Shown here: one piece after another, positions 24,310 through 36,035 of the stretch | Layout: each line of letters starts with the position of its first letter | How positions within the stretch are numbered: the first letter of the stretch is position 1 | Source of the DNA: Annona cherimola | Lineage: Eukaryota > Streptophyta > Magnoliopsida > Magnoliales > Annonaceae | Length of the DNA stretch: 64,000 bases | Reading direction: 5' to 3' | NCBI GenBank assembly: GCA_030490835.1 | Contig: CM059971.1 | Span: forward strand, 128,434,564 to 128,498,563 | The notes under the pieces: generated by a model | Database searches by the model: none | The model's input: only the letters and a program-made list of their open reading frames with translations | What the model was told of the DNA's origin: nothing | Translations under genes and position numbers: made by a program

Positions 24310-24591
24310 GGTGTGTTTGTTATCAAATAAAATCTTTCTTCCAAACTTTTCAATCTAAAACTTTTCACTATTCATAATTATTCAAAAAAAATTTTCAAAT
24401 CATCCTATACAAACTATCATACTTTTTAATCATTTCTGCACAATTATGCATACAATTAACCTATCTATTTTAACTTTATTCTCTTTATTCTTCACTATTA
24501 TTCTCATCATATCACATCATTTTCTTTTATTTTGATAATTTTTACACCAAAAATCTTTTATTCAAAAATTTTATTATTTTCTAAACACACT
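24310..24591. repeat. Tourist-like MITE, opposite orientation
   Basis: Runs from GGTGTGTTTGTTATC to TTTTCTAAACACACT with the inverted family interior. It lies only 67 bp from the previous copy and in the opposite orientation, so the two could form a large hairpin. Confidence 0.7.
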
Positions 24592-24836
24592 ATTAAAATG
24601 AGTAAGGCCGAATGAAGAGATATGGGATGGGGTAGACGCTACTGCACTTGAAACGGTGCCCACACCCTTCTGATCATCTTTCAACTATACCCTTCTGTAG
24701 CACCTGCCGCGAGCGCTACGATGGGCTCGGAATGGTTTTCATCGCCTTGGAAATCTGGATCGTATTGGATGAGTTTTCAACGCTTCCAAGACAGCATTGT
24801 GGGCTTAGTTTTACTGCATCCACATGGGGTAAAACG

Positions 24837-25879
24837 TGTTAGGATTCACGGTTTTTAGATAAATCTAACATATGGGCGTTTTCTCGTGGATTCGGCAGCA
24901 TAACGGCTAAGACGGGATTTTCCGTACACGGGTCAAGTCACAAATCCGGTAGCATAACGGCAGCGTATTATGCTAGAATCCGTGGGCCTGCGTGCACCCG
25001 CCTTGCCGGGGCGTTAACTCAATCACGCACGCAAAAATAAATAAAAAACGGAGTCGCCACTGATCTTTAAAGGGAGATCAACCCCTGTTTAATGAAATAA
25101 GGCACTAGTCGTACAGAGTCCGGGTTCCGGCCTTCGGATTAAAGCAAATATGACAAAATCTACCAACCCGAGGCGGTTTACACGGGCATAAAAAGGGGAA
25201 AATGAAAGACTTGAGAGAATGGGAGAGATGGAAAGGGAAAGCGTGGAAAAGAAGCTTGGAGATCGTAGAGCGGGAAAACCGGGACGCCGGGATGTTGCTG
25301 CAGACTCCCGTCCTCCCATCTCGGATGCCTCTCCAAGTGTGTCTTGAGGAGGAGGGGGGCACCTCCTTTTATAGATGTTGGAGTGGGCTTTGGGCCACTT
25401 GGGGTCATGGACTTGGTCTATGGGCTTGGGCTTGAGCTTGAGGTGAGATCATGGGCCACTTGAAGGGTTAGACTTGGTCCATAGGCTTAAGCTTGGTAGG
25501 CTAGAGCTTGGCTAAGCCCGTTGCTTTGGGTGGGCCGTTCTAGAGGCCCAAAGTTGTAGAGAAGCCTGCTTCTGAGGCTTGGTGGGCTGGATCTAGCGGG
25601 CTAGAGCTTGGCTAAGCCTGTTTGCTGAGTCTGATGAGTTGATTCTGGTGGGCTACATTGTGGAGCCCGTTGAGGTAGCCTGTAGGAGCTTCGCTCTTTG
25701 TGGGCCAGACTTGGTTTGCTGAAAAAGTCTGCTTTGAGGCTTGGTGGAGCTTCGCTCCAGTGGGCTGAGTTCGGAAGGGCCCGCTTAGCTTGCTTGAACT
25801 TCCTTTTGACTTGAATTTGCTTAGGCTTGGATCTTATTCCAACTTATCCATCTTTGGGCCCGATGGTGGGGTGTCAACA
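24837..25879. mobile_element. Probable solo LTR or LTR fragment
   Basis: A 1.04-kb block, less AT-rich than its surroundings, runs from TGTTAGGATTC to GGGGTGTCAACA, with TG...CA ends. Read on the minus strand it begins TGTTGACACCCC, a frequent start of plant Gypsy-type LTRs. It contains AACGGAGTCGCCACTGATC, a segment I associate with such LTRs. The 5-bp flanks AAACG and CCTTC do not match, and no second LTR is in the window, so it is either an old solo LTR or a fragment. The stretch 25480-25780 has imperfect internal repeats (GGGCTAGAGCTTGGCTAAGCC occurs twice). The open frames on both strands here lack recognisable motifs. Confidence 0.5.
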
Positions 25880-26540
25880 CCTTCATATGTTAGAGTGCGG
25901 TTTGGGTGCCGTTGGTGAGTTTGAAGCAAAATTCAAAAATTCAACCTATTTATTTTATTTAAAATCATGATTTAAATAGCACGTCATGTTTCATTTAAAT
26001 TAGATATATGTAATTGTGTATGGGGCTTGTCTTGCAAAATTAACATAATAGGATTATTTAATTTTAATCTCATGAGGTATTATTATATTATATTCGAGTG
26101 CATTCGTTAATAACTTTAAGCGTTCTTAATAATTGCATGGATGACCCGGCTAAGATTTTGGTTGGAATGATGTGTAGGCAAGTGAGCGAGAAGTGAGAGA
26201 AAAGCACTTTTGGGGCGGCAAAGCCGCGCTTAGCGCTTCCAACGAGACGCGACGAGAAGATTGTGTGCAGTTCGAGAGGAAACAAAATGAATAAATAATT
26301 TGATACGGGCCGGGACTTGGTGGACCGGAACCCACCCCACCACTTTTCCTGGGAAAAAGGAGTAGCTACGTTCCCATCCCACATCCAAAATTCCAAAATC
26401 GCGATTCCACCATCATATCATGCGTGGAATTTTCAAAAGCCGGGCCATATCAATCTTCTCATGCGATTCCTCTCAAGTCATGTCTTTTGCTGTATCCATC
26501 GACTGTACTTTTTTAATTCCTGGGTGTCTTTTAAAAGTGT
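25880..26540. other. Intergenic spacer, no gene supported
   Basis: AT-rich except 26140-26350, which holds short unassigned open frames on both strands. Nothing recognisable. Confidence 0.35.
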
Positions 26541-27055
26541 TAAAAATTTTAAAATATCAAAAAATAATATAATATGAAATAGGTAATGATAAAAAGTAAA
26601 AATAATAAAGTTAAAATAAATAGATTATGAGTGTGTTTCGCAATAAGTATAAAATATCAAGTTAAAATTTTTTAATCTAAAACTTTTCACTCTCCGTAAC
26701 TACTATATTTTTTAATCATTTTTTCACACATTCCTATACAACTATCCTATTTTTCAAACATTTCAACACAACTATCCATACAACTAATTTATCTATTTTA
26801 ACTTTATCCTCTTTACTTCTCATCATTACTCTTATTATATCACATCATTTGACAACTTCTACTATTCAAAATTTTTCATCAAAAGTTTTATCTATTCTCA
26901 AACACATCCTATATATATGAGGTAGTTGTATATAAATGATTAAAAAGTGCGATAGTCATATAGTAAGAAGTAAATAAATAATTAAAAAATAGAGCCGCTA
27001 TGGAAAGTGAAATGTTTTAGGTTGAAATTTTTTTAAGGTAAACAAACACTCTGTT
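26540..27055. repeat. Tourist-like MITE interrupted by another copy
   Basis: The outer copy reads AATAAAGTTAAAATAAATAG up to 26628. It resumes at 26910 with GGTAGTTGTATATAAATGAT and ends near AAACAAACACTCTG. In intact copies of the family these two halves are contiguous. The insert at 26629-26909 is a second copy in the opposite orientation. Confidence 0.65.
26629..26909. repeat. Nested Tourist-like MITE (281 bp)
   Basis: The ends GAGTGTGTTTCGCAATAAG and TCAAACACATCC are inverted repeats, with TAT on both flanks (26626-26628 and 26910-26912). It interrupts an older relative. Confidence 0.75.
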
Positions 27056-29130
27056 AAATTAAAAACAGGTATTTTGCAAATATTCCTATAAAATTTCACT
27101 AATATTGCATTTATATCATTAGTTTGGTATGATTGCAAAACTTTGCATAAAATTGCAATTTTGCTCCTTAAGTTAGCCTTTCAATTCCTTATGTTCAATT
27201 TTTTATACAGCTACAAAAATATTCTTTAAACTAAGGAATACAATTGCATTTTTGCAAATATTTTCACGAAAAATTTCACCGATAATAGCATATATTATGT
27301 GAATAAATATGTTAAGCAATAAAATAATAATATTTGTTCCTAATTTTTTTGATTATTTTATTTTTATACAACATTACTCATATTTTATTACAATTCAAAC
27401 TCAATTTACCTTACAATTATGGTTTTCCATATTTCATCTACTAATAAGTGATAACTGGGAATAATATATGTTAGTAGGGAAGAAGACTAATGCTTGCCAA
27501 ATGTAAGACATAATGCTCTCAGCAGTGATCAAATCTCCGGCCACCTGAACACATTTAAAATGAAGTTGTTGCAATGCTATAATCACTCATTGTGGTTGTC
27601 CATGCTTTCTTCAAGAGTATGTGTGTATACATGAACCAATCAGAACTCCCTAAAAATAATTTGTACGTAACATTTAATTAGTAATGTATAAAAAGAAATA
27701 GTTAATTTAATAATAACTAAATTTTAAATTAACCTTCATAGGTCTCTTCCAGTAATTCTACATACTTAAAAGCACTTCCAAATAGTTAAATCAAACACAA
27801 CATTATTAGTACAAGCATCTGTCAAATGACATTGCAAGAAACTTGGTAACCTTTTGTTGTCATCCGTTTTATAGAAGCTCTATTTGTAATCAGTCATTTT
27901 TTTTTTTAAATTGCAAATATCTGATGGCAATTCGCAAGGCCAAGGGAAGCCAAAATCAGTGAGCCTTGACTGCGTTGAAACCAATGAAGAAGGATGAAGA
28001 AAGGCGTTGCAAGTGCATTCGGTGGGACTGCTGGCAGCTAAGCTGACTATCATAAATCATAATCCTCACGTCAGTCAGAGAACCACGGAGTGTATGGTTA
28101 ATAAGTAATAACCCGGGGGCGCCAGTGCCGTGCTGGGGTGGACCACCTTTGCTGTCAGAGCTGATCGATGTCATGAAATCATCCGTCCCACCAATTGTGC
28201 AATAAATACTCTTTTAATGATCCTGCCCTGCATAGAACGAGCACTTTACCTCCGCTAAGCAAATAACTTACTTAATTGATCTTTAAAAAAATCATTTAAA
28301 ATACATTTTTTATTTTTATTCTTATTTTTTTGACTAATTAATTTATAAATCAAGTTTTTACCAATTTTGTATATATGTATAGATATATTTTTAAAGATTT
28401 TTAAACATCTATGTGTATATATGTATTTAAAATTTTTTTATGTTTAAAACTTTCAAAAATATATACACATGTCTAAAAATAGTGAAACTTAGTTTATATG
28501 TTAAAGAGAAATGATCTGATTAGCCTGAGTTAAGTAAATAACTCGTTTTGTTCACATAAAAAAACTTATTTAAAATATTTTTTTTGCTTTTTCTTCATGC
28601 ATACGTTTATCTAAGTGCATTTAATGTACAAATCAAGTTTTACCATTTTTTAATACCGTTATGTTTAAAAATCTCAAAAAAATATATACACATATCCAAA
28701 AATAGTAAAACTTTAAATACATTTAAATAAATAAATCTATGAAGAAAAAGAAAAAATATTTTAAATGAATTTTTTAAGATTGATTAAGCCAGTCATTTGC
28801 TTAGCCTGACTAACAGAATAATTCTTATATATTAAATACACTTAGACAAATAATTATATAAAAAAATCTTAAATAAAATTTTAAGATAAGCTAAACGAGT
28901 TTTTTTTTTAGGTCAGATTAACAGTATCACTTATTTACAACGTTGGGTGGGTCCCTTTTGTTTGCAATCTTCTGCCATTGCTAATTAATGGCGCTAGGCA
29001 TCTACACGCACGGACGCACGCACGGGTGTGGTAGCTAGAGTGGCCAAAAGAACAAAAATACTGTACTGCCGAATGCCCATTATTCGATGATTGGATCTAA
29101 CAAATGCATCATCTCTTTACAAACAAAAAT
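27056..29130. other. Intergenic spacer with an unassigned island at 27930-28200
   Basis: Mostly AT-rich. Fold-back-family debris lies at 28260-28910 (TTTATCTAAGTGCATTTAA, AAATACACTTAGACAAATA). Positions 27930-28200 are less AT-rich and stay open for about 80 codons on the minus strand (residues such as GGTDDFMTSISSDSKGG), but I recognise no family and see no gene structure around them. Confidence 0.35.
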
Positions 29131-29141
29131 AAGCATCCATT
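29131..29141. repeat. SINE target-site duplication, left copy
   Basis: AAGCATCCATT is repeated exactly at 29392-29402 after the A-tail. Confidence 0.75.
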
Positions 29142-29391
29142 ACCAACACGGGAGCGGGAACAAAATCCTCGTTCAGCGGCCCGTGCGTATTCGACTCCCA
29201 CCGTGGGAGTTCGAAAAGATTTGGGGTGGGGGCATTTGTGTGCAGCCTCCCTTTATATTGGGTGAGAGCTGGTGGTCTCCCAGTTGATATTCAGAAGCTT
29301 GTTGTCTTTTTTGGGAAAAAATTGCAGAATTTTGAATGTAATATGAATTGAGATATGTTGTAAAATATACTTCAATAAAAAAAAAAAAAAA
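29142..29391 (+). mobile_element. SINE or other short retroposon with A-tail, 250 bp
   Basis: The segment is bracketed by an 11-bp perfect direct repeat and ends in a run of about 16 A residues, the hallmarks of LINE-mediated retroposition. The head contains ATTCGACTCCCACC, close to a Pol III B box; an A box is not clear. The body after it (GGGGTGGGGGCATTTGTGTG, then an AT-rich 3' part) is not from a gene I recognise. A tRNA-derived SINE is most likely; a truncated processed transcript is the alternative. Confidence 0.65.
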
Positions 29392-30344
29392 AAGCATCCA
29401 TTGAAAATACACATGGTTGCCACCGCACCAAAGGCATGGTAGTAACCTAGCCAGCCTCTAAGTACAATAGGTGCTGGATTCAATGCGTGGCAGCACCGTA
29501 TGAGCGTGGAAAAAAAAAAGAAAAAAGAAGAAGCGAATAGCAGTAAGAGAAAAATGGTAAGTGTTGGCAATAGTCTCCCTAAGTAAATTTAAAGTATATA
29601 CCGTCTGGAGAAATTTAGAAGTATTATTAGTTATGCTTTAGTATATTGTAAGAAATTTGTTAAAAATATTTGTTAAGATAATTGTAAATACCTGTAAAAA
29701 AACACAGACGAAATATGATATTTTTGCACTGTATGATGGATACGAAATAAAAAAATTTAAAAAAAAACTTCTCACTAATAATGGAATTTACCTCTAACCA
29801 TTTTTACATATCTCCGTGATATATTCTTATAGTCTTATCTTTCCTTTTTATCACATTTTATAGGATCACGGGCATCTTTTCCATCACTACCATTTGTGGG
29901 GGAATGTCTTGTACTTATTTTTATGGCTTAGTTTGCGAATTTTTCTTTTTCCGAAACGCTTTGAAACAAAGTCCTTTTTTTTCTGATAAACCATTATGTT
30001 TCGCCTCTTTCTTATCAGGCCTTTCTGGCTATAAACATTTTCATTAGGCTTATTTAGTTACACCTTTAAAAAATGATTTATTGGATATCATTTTTTAAAT
30101 ATCTTAATTACCTTATTTTTTAATTTTTATTTATAAATGTAAATTATTTTTCATACAGCTATTTTATTTATTACCATTTTACCGACGTGAGGATCGGGGC
30201 AACAAAAGTATTTTGCAGTCCCGTAAAGTATGATGAATAAAGTTCATTGATACGCCGATCTGATGCTTTTTCCGTGGCCCGTCGGTGGAAACCCACACAT
30301 TTTATTTATCCGTCCACATACAAATGCTGAGAAAAAAAAATTGC

Positions 30345-30445
30345 CACTGGCCAGTTGCCAGTGTGGTAACTGGCGGGAGGTTGATATTCAGCTTATCCCG
30401 GTTCGAGCCTCTTCCTATTTTTTTATTTTTTATTTTTTAAAAACC
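30345..30445 (+). mobile_element. Possible tRNA-derived SINE fragment
   Basis: TGTGGTAACTGGCGGGAG resembles an A box, and 33 bp later CCCGGTTCGAGCCTC is a near-perfect B box, followed by a T-rich region. The spacing fits a tRNA-like Pol III promoter. No target duplication or clear tail was found, and the cloverleaf is not complete, so it is not called a tRNA gene. Confidence 0.4.
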
Positions 30446-30639
30446 CTCTTCAATGCATGGAGAAGTTATGCAAAATAATCTCCAAGGTGGGAGTTTTATA
30501 ATATCTCTTGGAACAGGGTTTGTTATAAGTTTTTCTTAGCACAGAGGTGTTTATAAAAAATTTTCCTGTAGATGTGCATCATTATAAGTTCAACATGTCA
30601 TAGTGAAGCCATACCAATAAAAAATTTAAAAAATGAAGG

Positions 30640-30935
30640 TATGTTTTACGATAAATAAAACATAAAGTTAAAATTTTTTAATCTAAAATTTTTCCATCGT
30701 AACTTTCATATTTTTTAAATTATTTATTCATATCTTACTATATAACTATCTTATTTTTTCAATTATTTATACAAATTATTCATATAATTAACTTATCAAT
30801 TTTAATTTTATTTTCCCTACTCTTCGTTATTACCCATACTATATTATATTAATTTATCTATTATATTATATTATTTTACAACTTTTACTTTTGAAAATTT
30901 TATGCGTTTTATCACTCACACTTGCAAACACACCC
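30640..30935. repeat. Tourist-like MITE, diverged
   Basis: Begins near GGTATGTTTTACGATAAAT, carries AAAATTTTTTAATCTAAAAT and TTAACTTATCAATTTTAATT, and ends GCAAACACACCC. It lies about 0.8 kb upstream of the MAKR-type gene. Confidence 0.6.
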
Positions 30936-31709
30936 TCGGTACATCGCAGGAGAGGCTCGACATGGGTTTTTGCACGGCCTTGATTTGCATTTGCACTGGC
31001 ACTCGCATTCGCTGGTGTTTCTGCCATTAAAGGTACTAAAACCAGAAATGAGCCAGTAAGCCTGAAACTCTGACCCACCTCACATGATTTTCTCTCTCTT
31101 TCTCTGACGCCGTAAACGAGCTATTTCTCCTCTTCCATCCATTCCAAGCCATATATATTTTAAGTTTTTTAGAAAGTGATAAAAATGGCAATACTTGCCT
31201 TTCTTTATTTCTCTTCCGTTCAGAAATCGAAATCAGAATCAGCATATGGTCTCTTTTTACTCTGTGGCCCCTGGTAAACCATTTTTCACTCTCAGCCCTG
31301 CTACTGGGCGTGAAATGCCGCTGGGAACAGTTCTCGCCCCAATGACACGCGTACAAGATCCCGCCCCTCTTTCTTCGAGCTGCTGCGGTCTTTAAAACAA
31401 CGTGAGCCTTGGTCTTAAAACAGAGAGAGAGGGCGCGCCCGCGCGCGAAGGAGGAAGAGGTGGTACCTTACCTGTTCCTTTCCCCCGCGATACATCCCCT
31501 TTAATCTTTCCACTGTGTCCTCTTTCTTCCTTTTCTGCTTCTCCGTCCGACACTTTCTTCAAACTGCGGCAGAGTTTTTTTTTTTTTAATTAATTTTTTT
31601 TTCAAAAAAGGAAAGAAAACAGAGAGTTAAAAAAAAGAAAAAAAAGCAGCGGCAAAACCCATCAAGTGCCTAATCTTTTTACTCTCTATTTGCTCTGGCT
31701 CTCCCAACC
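30936..31709 (+). promoter_or_regulatory. 5' flank and leader of the MAKR-type gene
   Basis: GC content rises from about 31250, with GGGCGCGCCCGCGCGCG at 31431-31447 followed by CT-rich leader sequence and T/A homopolymer runs at 31575-31650. No clear TATA box is seen. The short open frames here are not conserved. The role is assigned by position. Confidence 0.4.
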
Positions 31710-33127
31710 ATGGAAGCTCTCAGCTTGCTCAAGTATTGGAGAGCAAGTCCTGCTGCTAACGTGCGCACCAGCTCCCCCTGCACCACCACCATCGCGGCTA
31801 CCATTGCCACCCTTAAGCAGCCCACTGTCACAGACAACGACGACGACGACGACGACGACGACGAAGGCCCCTTCTTTGACCTCGAGTTTGCTTTGCCAGA
31901 CGATGGCGAAGATGCTGACGATGGTGATGAAGTCCAAGACGAAGAAGAGGAAGAAGATCCAGTCGATGGTTCGGAGGAGACGGACGGGGAACGAGAGTTC
32001 GATTTGGCTGTATCCAGCGAAGGACGGAGCGATTCCAATCTCACGCTCTCTCCTTCGGACGATCTTTTTTTCAAGGGGAAGCTTGTGCCTCTCGAACCAT
32101 CAACCTTCACTCCTAGTTCAGAACCCAACTCCAAAACCCCCCAGTTCCCGGCCTCCTTTCTCAAGTCTGCCACCAAGTTCCGCATCTTCTTGCTTGGGTT
32201 TAAGAAGCCCAAACCATCCACTTCGGAGACAATGACTACAACAGCTCCGCCAAAGCAGCAAAGCAAGCTTTTCACAGTGAAGTTGAAGGTCGATGATGCT
32301 CCCATTGTTTCTCTGTTTACTAGGGATGGCAGCTCCAGGAATTCTACAAACAAAATCCAAAGGTCCCAACGTAGGCGTCAACAGCAGCAGCAGCAAGATG
32401 ATATGGTGTCGGAAGATGGGGTTTCGTCCTCTGATGCCAAGCGATTTACCAAAGACGTAGTTCACAAGTACCTGAGGAGGATTAAGCCCCTGTATGTCAA
32501 GGTTTCTCGAAAGTATGGTGAAAAGCTCAGATTCTCTGGCCATCTGAGCTTAGCTCCTGTTCAGGCACCCGCTGCCGTTGAAGGAGGCTTCATGTCTGGT
32601 GTTACAGCAGCCGGCAACAGTGACGAAACGCCTGCAGGTGCGAATGTGGGAGATGGAGAAACGGAGGCTATGCCTGCAAAACCAGCAGCATCGCCAGTGC
32701 TTCCTCTCTCTGCCGCTGCTGCGCCTAACAGGAACCATTTACCAGCTGGTTTGCGGGTCGTCTGCAAACACTTGGGGAAAAGCAGGTCGGCCTCGGCTGC
32801 AGTGGCTGCGGCGACTCCCGCAACATTGCAAGGGCAAGGGCAGAGAAGAGACGATTCGCTGTTTCAGCAGCAGGACGGAATCCAAAGTGCCATCGCTCAC
32901 TGTAAAAAATCCTTCCATGCTTCTACAGGTAACAGCGTCTCCCTCTTCTTCTCTCGCTGCTAACCTAGTGTTTTTATGATCTTGTACTATTATGATTTTC
33001 CCCACTCTTGATTGTCGTAGAAAAAGAAGGGCTTTCGCTTGCACGGTGTGTAAGCGATACTTCTGCAGAGAAGTCGGGCAATAGCCATTTGAGAAGCTCC
33101 GGCAAAGGGAAAGAAGCCTGCGTTTGA
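31710..33127 (+). CDS. Membrane-associated kinase regulator (MAKR2/MAKR5-like), 441 aa
   Basis: MAKR proteins are BKI1-related: they sit at the plasma membrane through basic patches and bind receptor-like kinases. Exon 1 is 31710-32928 and exon 2 is 33021-33127; the split Thr/Glu codon junction keeps frame and gives 442 codons with stop. Landmarks are the N-terminal MEALSLLKYWR, an Asp run (44-51) followed by GPFFDLEFALPD (53-64), FFKGKLVPLEPS (121-132), a KFRIFLLGFKKPK segment, and the Lys/Arg-rich YLRRIKPLYVKVSRKYGEKL (255-274), probably the membrane hook. The C-terminal signature is VVCKHLGKSRSASAA and DGIQSAIAHCKKSF (390-403). A Gln run lies at about 225-230. The start is the first in-frame ATG, matching the family's MEA(F/L)SLLKYW start. 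The MAKR2/MAKR5 subgroup is likely; the exact orthologue is not resolved. Kinase inhibition or TMK/BAM-pathway roles are inferred from relatives. Confidence 0.88.
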
Positions 33128-34140
33128 TTCTCGCTTTTTTTTTATTTTCCTTTTAAATTAAATGGGAAAAAAAGACAAAAATCAGTGACGAGAGAGAGAG
33201 AGAGAGAGAGTTGGTGAAAAAAGAATCATTCAAAGGCGATATTGACTGAGTAGCTTTGGTTGGTGGAATTTTCATGTCGTACTGTTAAAGGTAGCGGGTG
33301 GGATGGCTGGGCTGATGAATATTGAATACTCGTTTGTTCTCTGTATCACTGTATGTATGTATGTATGTATGTAATTGTTGATTTGGTGGAGAGGAAAGGA
33401 AGTGAGAGAAGAAATGGGTACAGAGAGAGAGAGAGTTAATGCAATAGGTTCTCTTTCTTTGTTGGATGTAGTTGGAGTGTCCTAAATTTTAGAAAGTTAT
33501 GGAGGCTTTTGTATTCGACTTCTGGTAGGCTTGTCATCTTCACCTTTCTTCTCTGCTTCGCTCCGAGGGCTCTTTTATCTCTCATCTGCAAATCCTCGTG
33601 TCTTGGGAGGGTGCCAAAAAACGACAAATACCCGTATCACTAAAAAAACCTGAAGAATCATAATCATCAGCGGAAAGAAAAGAAAAGAAAAGAAAACAGA
33701 ACAGTCTCTTCCCTCCCGGAGGCACCTTGTTAGTCGCGAACTCATCGATGTTGGCGCTCCAGTCCCGCGTTAATTGTTATTAGTGTCTAGGCGTGCTGTG
33801 GGCGGTGGTGGGCCTCCTCATATGGATTATCTACAATGGGCATGCACTAGCGGGTGAGTGTTGAAGCGAAAATATGTATGATTCGGTGGACCTCAGAATC
33901 GATTTTGTCTGTTTCCAAGGATCTCAAACTCTTTAATAATAAAAATAATAAAATAAAATAAAAATCTCAAACTCCTGCAGTCCGCCTGCGCCCATTACAA
34001 GTAGAATTGGCGAGATTCGGCGCATTATAACAACTAATATTATAATCCAAGCTGGTCTTGTGACATCTGTGCTGCCAGCGACGGGTGCAGCTTGTGTTTC
34101 GTCGAGTCCCAATTCGGCCCATCAAACCTACTTTTCAATA
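33128..34140 (+). other. MAKR-type gene 3' UTR and downstream flank
   Basis: Contains (GA)n at 33190-33210, (TATG)n at 33351-33373, another (GA)n near 33424-33435, and an (AAAAG)n stretch at 33675-33694. No gene is seen on either strand. Confidence 0.5.
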
Positions 34141-34149
34141 GTATTAGGA

Positions 34150-34740
34150 TTTGTTTTTTTTTATTTTTTATGACCCGAATCCGATAAGTCTGATTTATAA
34201 ATCTAATAAAATTGAGATTTGACTTGAGCCTGAGTTTTCATTTTATATTTATTATAAAATATATTATATACATAATATTTAGATAATATTTTTTTATATT
34301 TTGCATATTTATATTTGATTAAATATTTAGAATATTAGTATTATATTATAAATAAAATATATTATTTTCATTTATATTTATTTTTTATTTCTATTATTTA
34401 GTTTTACATCCATTAATTTTTTCCTTTATCTTTTTTATGTCAAATTTTTCTAGAAATGTTCTTTATGTTACTAATTTTTTAAAAATATATAGTTTGGCAA
34501 TATATTATTATGTTTATTTACATGATTTGTTATTATTATGTATCAATATGAAATTCTAAATTTATCACTCCTAAGTAAAATATAAATTCATTAGATTAAA
34601 TTTCAATCGCAACTCAATCCGAACTCAATTTTCAAAAATAGAATTAGGGTTTAGGTTTTATAAATAGTTTAGAGTTAAAGTTTTATAATTAAGGTTAAGA
34701 TGAACTCGAGTTTTATAAGCTTGAGCTATACCCCAACTGC
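34150..34740. repeat. Diverged hAT-like repeat related to 10802-11480
   Basis: Shared blocks in the same order include TATTTATTATAAAATATATT, TTTTGCATATTTATATTTG, TGTTACTAATTTTTTAAAAA and CAATCCGAACTCAATTTTC. The ends are eroded (…GAGCTATACCCC). Confidence 0.5.
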
Positions 34741-35419
34741 CAACGTTACTATCAGGGTAACCCCTTAGTAGAATGAAAGAAGTATTTTTAGTATACTTGT
34801 TTTCACTAAAATAATTTTATTTATGTTAACTTATTTTTAAAATTTCACTTCCATGTCAATTCTTAGGTGGACTCGTTGTACACTCAATGTGAACTTATTG
34901 ATGGATGTAAAATTTTTAAAAAATTTTAGCACACATGCAAAATTTAAAAAACTTCTTGTCATTAATGATATTCTTTTACTTTTTGAGTTAACATGAATGT
35001 AAATAACTTTTTAAATTTTTCAAAACATGTACATAATATGAATGTAATTTGGGTCAAGTAGACTCAATTTAGAGACAATTCTACTCTCATCTTATTTTTA
35101 AAACTCTCTTTACCCTATTTTCAAGTTTGATCGGTTTATGGCGTTAGTTAGGGTTGGATTTAATATTGGTTCTTTGAAATGGTTTTTGCATTATATTTAA
35201 AAATTACAATGGTTTTTATAATTTATCAAATATACTAAACGATAAATAAACTAAACAAGTTGTATTGCATTTTTAAATATATAATTTATTTTATAAAAAT
35301 ATATTGAATATTGTGATCTATTTTATCTTACTTTAACTGAACTAAGTATTAAAACACATTTTTGTACAGGAATGCTTCTGTGAATCCCTCTCTTACGTAA
35401 CTCCTTCTGTTTTGAATAT
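34741..35419. other. AT-rich spacer, no gene seen
   Basis: No coding or RNA feature is supported. Confidence 0.35.
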
Positions 35420-35885
35420 TTTGATGATTGATAGGAAATTTATTCCATCTATTGTGTTTAACATCATTTATAGTGTTTTGAAAATCTTTTCACTTGTCTA
35501 GTATTACTGTGCACAAGTCTCATCTACAAATGTAGTAAATCAATGTAATGAAATGATTTAATGTTAAATGTTAATTTTAAAGTTGTATTTTTAACATCTA
35601 AATTGGTTAAAATATTATTTTTATAAATGATTCTATAAAGTATCTTTCTAATACACATGTGAATAGATTTAATATTTTTTCCAATTTACACATGAATATA
35701 CCTATTTTTAAGCAAATATAGTATATGCTCATATTTTCATTTAGATGGAACTTGGTCTTTTACTTAAACAAATAATATTAAATATAATAAATGAATCGGA
35801 TTTTTTATTAAACATCAAAATATAAAAATTTAGAGGAGTTAGATGTAACTACTTTGATGTAACTTGGATACATAAAAGCCGATTC
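35420..35885. repeat. Palindromic repeat family, diverged copy
   Basis: Carries AAATTTATTCCATCTATTGT, AATGTAGTAAATCAATGTAA, TTTTCCAATTTACACATGAA and the terminal GATGTAACTTGGATACATAAAAG, matching the arms of 51256-51770. Confidence 0.5.
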
Positions 35886-36035
35886 ATTTTTTTTACTTCT
35901 CATCTATCCTATCATAGTAAAATAAGAGCCTAAATTGCCTATTTTTATTTATGACTGCATAAGTTGCCTATTTTCAGAGTAACTAATGTAGACACACTTA
36001 TACTTGCGTATATCCTACCGAGTTACACTTTTAGT

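Noticed and set aside
24648..25435. Several overlapping open frames on both strands
   Set aside because: They lie in or next to the LTR-like block, overlap each other and have no recognisable domain.
30345..30445. tRNA gene
   Set aside because: A- and B-box-like motifs exist but the acceptor and anticodon stems do not form a complete cloverleaf; a SINE fragment is more likely.
31679..32767. Long minus-strand open frames opposite the MAKR-type gene
   Set aside because: They are mirror frames of a GC-rich, repeat-bearing exon (poly-Asp read as poly-Ser/Val). The plus-strand protein has the conserved motifs.
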